Positions 37,797 through 38,468 of a stretch of 38,468 nt of DNA are shown here, piece by piece (position 1 is the first letter of the stretch; each line of letters starts with the position of its first letter). The notes beneath the pieces were generated by a model, which was not told where the DNA came from, ran no database searches, and worked only from the letters and a program-made list of their open reading frames with translations. Origin of the DNA: an uncultured Clostridia bacterium (GTDB lineage: Bacteria; Bacillota; Clostridia; TANB77; CAG-508); the NCBI GenBank assembly GCA_949747775.1, contig CATKGX010000097.1, forward strand, positions 1 to 38,468, written 5' to 3'. The position numbers and the translations under genes were made by a program.

Positions 37797-38468
37797 ATGG
37801 AAAAGAAAAATTTAAAAGATTTATATATAAATTTCTTTGTAGAAAATGGACATGTTCAAATACCATCAGCACCAGTAGTGCCAGAAAATGACCCAAGTGT
37901 ACTATTTAATACAGCAGGAATGCAACCATTAGTACCATATTTAATGGGGCAAAAACATCCACTAGGAACACGTTTATGTGACTATCAAAAATGTATAAGA
38001 ACAAATGACTTAGAATCAATAGGAGATAAAACACACCACACATTTTTTGAAATGCTAGGAAACTGGAGTTTAGGAGATTACTTCAAAAAAGAATCTATTA
38101 CTTGGAGTTTTGAATTTTTAACAAAAGTATTAAACATACCAGTTGAAAAACTAGCAGTAACAGTATTTGAAGGAAATAATGAAGTTCCAAGAGATGAAGA
38201 ATCAGCAAATGTATGGAAAAGTTTAGGTATTCCAGCAGAAAGAATAAGTTACTTAGATAAAGACAATAACTTCTGGATAGCAGGAGAAGTAGGACCATGT
38301 GGACCAGATACAGAAATATTTTATTGGAGAAGCGAAGACGAAATCCCACAAAAACATGACCCAGAAGATGAAAGATGGGTAGAAATATGGAACAATGTAT
38401 TTATGCAATATGAAAGACATCAAGATGGAACAGTAACAGAACTTCCGCATAAAAATGTAGATACAGGA
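37797..38468 (+). CDS. alaS: Alanyl-tRNA synthetase, 5' portion (runs off window)
   Basis: FNTAGMQPLVPYLMG, CIRTNDLESIGDKTHHTFFEMLGNWSLGDYFK, GEVGPCGPDTEIFY; absent from ORF track because no stop in window. Confidence 0.95.
   Translation, partial: MEKKNLKDLYINFFVENGHVQIPSAPVVPENDPSVLFNTAGMQPLVPYLMGQKHPLGTRLCDYQKCIRTNDLESIGDKTHHTFFEMLGNWSLGDYFKKESITWSFEFLTKVLNIPVEKLAVTVFEGNNEVPRDEESANVWKSLGIPAERISYLDKDNNFWIAGEVGPCGPDTEIFYWRSEDEIPQKHDPEDERWVEIWNNVFMQYERHQDGTVTELPHKNVDTG

Noticed and set aside
1-38468. CGG as a globally unassigned or reassigned codon
   Set aside because: In-frame CGG is tolerated in several ORFs here, including spoIIID where Arg fits; evidence supports a context effect instead. 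Needs whole-genome data.
1-38468. CRISPR array, rRNA or tRNA genes
   Set aside because: No spaced direct repeats of CRISPR type and no recognisable rRNA or tRNA sequence seen by eye; so the proposed special tRNA cannot be tested in this window.

Overview
AT-rich, spore-forming Firmicutes (Clostridia-like) chromosomal segment, mostly housekeeping genes: spoIIID, mfd, 23S rRNA methyltransferase, dtd, a two-component system, FemAB-like, aspS, mnmA, murT/gatD, rlmN, stp/prkC/rsgA/rpe, RhuM-Fic, pyrG, a bactofilin-like protein, nth, spoVM, rpmB, tcdA, ruvA, rarA, SPFH, NfeD, mtaB and the 5' part of alaS. The most striking signal is that three unrelated conserved genes (mfd, pyrG, mtaB) are each broken by a single extra C placed exactly between two codons, just before a GGA codon. 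Each creates NNN-CGG-ARR in frame 0 (CTT CGG AGA, CTT CGG AAG, ATG CGG AGG), and skipping one base (+1) restores the full conserved protein. By manual scan, these are the only in-frame CGG codons in the conserved AT-rich genes of the window. CGG otherwise occurs in frame only in spoIIID and in hypothetical or accessory ORFs. This suggests a recurrent CGGA-associated +1 frameshift or quadruplet decoding system, with a systematic sequencing artefact as the main alternative. Other items: a candidate type I toxin-antitoxin locus, 11-bp-phased CTTACA repeats linking the response regulator to femAB, an in-frame repeat insertion in mtaB, a 7-bp-unit repeat between SPFH and NfeD genes, a set of isolated orphan ORFs with near-consensus promoters, a short spoVM missing from the ORF track, and a tandem-duplicated accessory protein.
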